Assembly: GCA_964512305.1 (NCBI GenBank)
Contig: CAZEIW010000085.1
Location: 1 to 7,722 of the forward strand
Direction: 5' to 3'
Length of the DNA: 7,722 nucleotides
From: CAZEIW01 sp964512305
GTDB lineage: Bacteria; Pseudomonadota; Gammaproteobacteria; Burkholderiales; Burkholderiaceae_F
The position numbers and the translations under genes were made by a program. Below, in pieces: positions 5,815 to 7,722 of this stretch. Positions within the stretch are counted from its first letter, which is position 1. Each line of letters begins with the position of its first letter. A model generated the notes under the pieces. That model saw only the letters and a list, made by a program, of their open reading frames with translations, was not told the DNA's origin and did no database searches.

Positions 5815-7722
5815 TCACTTGCCGGCCGATCCGGTCCCGCCCTCGCCGCCGTGGTTGCCGTTGCCGCCGTTGTTGCCGTTGCCGCCGTGGTCCTGGTCGG
5901 TCTCGACCACGCGCTGCAGCCCGGACAGGCGCGTGCCCTCGTCGAGCGCGATCAGCGTCACGCCCTGGGTCGCCCGCCCCATCTCGCGGATCTCGGCCAC
6001 GCGCGTGCGGATCAGCACGCCGCCGGTGGTGATCAGCATGATCTCGTCGTCGGCGTGCACCAGCGTCGCCGCGACCACCTTGCCGTTGCGCTCGGAGGTC
6101 GCGATCGCGATCATGCCCTTGGTGCCGCGGCCGTGCCGCGTGTACTCGGCGATCGGAGTGCGCTTGCCGTAGCCGTTCTCGGTCGCGGTCAGCACGCTCT
6201 GCTGCTCGTCCTCGGCGACCAGCAGCGCGATCACCGCCTGGCCCCCGTCGAGCTGCATGCCGCGCACGCCGCGCGCCTGGCGCCCCATGGGCCGCACGTC
6301 GTTCTCGTCGAATCGCACCGCCTTGCCGGCGTCGGAGAACAGCATCACGTCGTGCCGGCCGTCGGTGATCGCGGCGCCGATCAGGTAGTCGCCCGGGTCG
6401 AGGTCGACCGCGATGATGCCGGCCTTGCGCGGATTGGAGAACTCCGCCAGCGGCGTCTTCTTGACCGTGCCGTCGGCGGTCGCCATGAAGACGAAATGCT
6501 CGGCGTCGAACGCCTTGACCGGCAGCACGACGGTGATCTTCTCGCCGTCGGCGAGCGGGAACATGTTGACGATCGGCTTGCCGCGCGAGGTGCGCGAACC
6601 CTGCGGCACCTCCCACACCTTGAGCCAGTACAGGCGCCCCCGGTTGGAGAAGCACAGGATCGTGTCGTGCGTGTTGGCGATGAACAGCTGGTCGATCCAG
6701 TCGTCCTCGCGCGCGGTGGTCGCCTGCTTGCCGCGGCCGCCGCGCTTCTGCGCCCGGTAGTCGGCGAGCGGCTGGCTCTTGATGTAGCCGGCGTGGCTCA
6801 GCGTCACCGCCATGTCCTGCGGCGCGATCAGGTCCTCGGTGACGAGGTCTTCGGCGGTGCGCACGATCTGCGAGCGCCGCCCGTTGCCCTTGCCCTTGCC
6901 CTCGGGCTCGCCAAACTCGGCCCGCAGCGAGACCAGCTCGTCGTGGATGATGGTCCGGATCCGCTCCGGCCGCGCCAGGATGTCGATCAGGTCGCCGATC
7001 TCGGCGATCACGGCGCGGTACTCGCCGACGATCTTGTCCTGCTCGAGGCCGGTCAGCCGCTGCAGGCGCATCTGCAGGATCTGCTCGGCCTGCTCTTCGG
7101 ACAGGCGGTAGCTGCCGTCGGGCTGCAGGCCGAACGCGGGATCGAGGCCCTCCGGGCGGTAGCTGTCTGCCCCGACTTCGGCCGCACCCTCGCCCGCATC
7201 GGCGCCCTGCCCCGCCGCGCGCGTCAGCATGTCGCGCACCAGCGCGGAATCCCAGGTGCGCGCCATCAGCGAGGCCCTGGCCACGGGCGGCGTCGGCGCC
7301 GCCTTGATCAGCGCGATGAACTCGTCGATGTTAGCGAGCGCCACGGCCAGGCCCTCGAGCACGTGGCCGCGCTTGCGAGCCTCGCGCAGGTCGAAGATCG
7401 TGCGCCGCGTGACGACCTCGCGCCGGTGCGCGAGGAAGGCCTCGAGCATCTGCTTGAGGTTGAACAGCTTCGGCTGGCCGTCGACCAGCGCGACCAGGTT
7501 CATGCCGAACGTGTCCTGCAGCTGCGTGAGCTTGAACAGGTTGTTCAGCACGACCTCGGGCAGCTCGCCGCGCTTGAGCTCGATCACCGCCCGCATGCCC
7601 GACTTGTCGGACTCGTCGCGGATGTCGGAGATGCCCTCGAGCTTCTTCTCGTTGACGAGCTCCGCGATGCGCTCGAGCAGCGCCCGCTTGTTGACCTGGT
7701 ACGGCAGCTCGTCGACGATGAT
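5815..7722 (-). CDS. gyrA: DNA gyrase subunit A, C-terminal ~635 residues (5' end beyond the window)
   Basis: This is the breakage-reunion and DNA-wrapping subunit of the A2B2 type II topoisomerase that introduces negative supercoils. The frame is open to the right edge. The first visible residues, IIVDELPYQVNK, match a stretch about 265 residues into E. coli GyrA, so the whole protein is probably near 900 residues. The catalytic tyrosine and the quinolone-resistance region lie outside the window. Counting from the Met at 7596, the C-gate and coiled-coil part runs to about residue 230 and includes LQMRLQRLTGLEQDKI. A GyrA-box, QKRGGRG (283-289), the element needed for DNA wrapping, follows. 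The beta-pinwheel blades lie at about 310-565, with recurring motifs such as GRLYWLKVWEVP, GTVKKTPLAEF, GKAVRF and GVLIRTRVAEI. Two additions stand out: a GKGKGN loop before the pinwheel and a Gly/Asn-rich tail. The gene ends in TGA, 26 nt before serC. The identification is firm. Confidence 0.97.
   Translation of the reverse strand: MIVDELPYQVNKRALLERIAELVNEKKLEGISDIRDESDKSGMRAVIELKRGELPEVVLNNLFKLTQLQDTFGMNLVALVDGQPKLFNLKQMLEAFLAHRREVVTRRTIFDLREARKRGHVLEGLAVALANIDEFIALIKAAPTPPVARASLMARTWDSALVRDMLTRAAGQGADAGEGAAEVGADSYRPEGLDPAFGLQPDGSYRLSEEQAEQILQMRLQRLTGLEQDKIVGEYRAVIAEIGDLIDILARPERIRTIIHDELVSLRAEFGEPEGKGKGNGRRSQIVRTAEDLVTEDLIAPQDMAVTLSHAGYIKSQPLADYRAQKRGGRGKQATTAREDDWIDQLFIANTHDTILCFSNRGRLYWLKVWEVPQGSRTSRGKPIVNMFPLADGEKITVVLPVKAFDAEHFVFMATADGTVKKTPLAEFSNPRKAGIIAVDLDPGDYLIGAAITDGRHDVMLFSDAGKAVRFDENDVRPMGRQARGVRGMQLDGGQAVIALLVAEDEQQSVLTATENGYGKRTPIAEYTRHGRGTKGMIAIATSERNGKVVAATLVHADDEIMLITTGGVLIRTRVAEIREMGRATQGVTLIALDEGTRLSGLQRVVETDQDHGGNGNNGGNGNHGGEGGTGSAGK
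5845..5890 (-). repeat. 18-nt tandem repeat encoding the Gly/Asn-rich GyrA tail
   Basis: Plus-strand units at 5845-5862 and 5863-5880 differ at one base in 18, and the first 10 bases of a third copy begin at 5881. In the gyrA frame they give the hexapeptides NGNNGG and NGNHGG, preceded by DHGG and followed by EGGTGSAGK and the stop. The tail is low-complexity and probably disordered. It sits where E. coli GyrA carries an acidic regulatory tail, but it has few acidic residues. Repeat slippage is the likely origin. Confidence 0.75.
6730..6750 (-). other. GyrA-box coding segment (QKRGGRG)
   Basis: The seven codons read Gln-Lys-Arg-Gly-Gly-Arg-Gly, two conservative changes (Arg to Lys, Lys to Arg) from the E. 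coli QRRGGKG box. In GyrA, as opposed to ParC, this box on blade 1 of the C-terminal domain is required for wrapping DNA with the chirality that gives negative supercoiling. Its presence supports calling this gene gyrA rather than parC. Confidence 0.85.
6884..6901 (-). repeat. Three tandem copies of a 6-nt unit inside gyrA
   Basis: On the plus strand the hexamer ttgccc occurs three times end to end. In the gyrA frame it encodes Gly-Lys-Gly-Lys-Gly-Asn, in the context EFGEPEGKGKGNGRRSQI. E. coli GyrA has only FGDKRRTEI at the matching place, between the long helical region and the C-terminal domain. The repeat therefore looks like an in-frame expansion of about nine residues in a linker, adding flexible basic sequence near the DNA-handling domain. 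The comparison is from memory of the E. coli protein. Confidence 0.6.

Noticed and set aside
4472..6172. A 566-codon open frame on the plus strand opposite serC and the gyrA end
   Set aside because: Low-complexity Arg/Val-rich translation with no family resemblance, antisense to serC and gyrA.
5789..6655. Upstream extension of the serC frame giving a 656-residue protein
   Set aside because: The extension is an out-of-frame reading of gyrA. SerC homology starts at the tandem ATG codons.
1..7722. CRISPR arrays, tRNA or rRNA genes, insertion sequences, riboswitches
   Set aside because: No spaced direct repeats, tRNA-like cloverleaf, transposase frame or leader-like region was seen. Gaps between genes are 36 nt or less.

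Overview
The window is a high-GC segment of a bacterial chromosome, most likely from a betaproteobacterium of the Burkholderiales type. Every gene reads on the minus strand, so transcription runs from the right end to the left end. The order is gyrA (3' part only), serC, pheA, hisC, tyrA, aroA. This order, normally followed by cmk and rpsA, is well known in Burkholderiales. Pseudomonas has a similar cluster, but there tyrA and aroA are fused, whereas here they are separate and overlap by 11 nt. The lineage call rests on gene order, GC bias and general protein resemblance. No search was run.

Layout from right to left: 7722-5815 is the last ~635 codons of DNA gyrase subunit A; 5788-4685 is phosphoserine aminotransferase; 4662-3583 is the bifunctional chorismate mutase/prephenate dehydratase; 3546-2380 is a HisC-type aminotransferase; 2383-1502 is prephenate dehydrogenase; 1512-79 is EPSP synthase. 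The gaps are 26, 22 and 36 nt, followed by overlaps of 4 nt (ATGA) and 11 nt. No internal promoter or intrinsic terminator is visible, so the block looks like one transcription unit. The first ~60 bases are a C13/G25 homopolymer junction that looks like an assembly or sequencing artefact at a contig end. The expected cmk and rpsA are therefore not seen.

Functionally, AroA makes EPSP, the precursor of chorismate. PheA turns chorismate into prephenate and then phenylpyruvate, and TyrA turns prephenate into 4-hydroxyphenylpyruvate. The HisC-type enzyme is well placed to transaminate both keto acids as well as, or instead of, imidazole acetol phosphate. SerC supplies phosphoserine for serine and also acts in PLP synthesis, and PLP is the cofactor of both aminotransferases here. 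GyrA is a housekeeping topoisomerase subunit that shares the cluster by ancestry.

I see no new multi-gene system. The notable content is small-scale: a 40-nt palindrome inside the serC reading frame, a perfect 12-bp inverted repeat that forms the tail of aroA, and short in-frame tandem repeats in the AroA leader (24 nt), a GyrA loop (6 nt) and the GyrA tail (18 nt). Together they suggest a genome in which small repeats intrude into housekeeping genes at tolerant protein positions.
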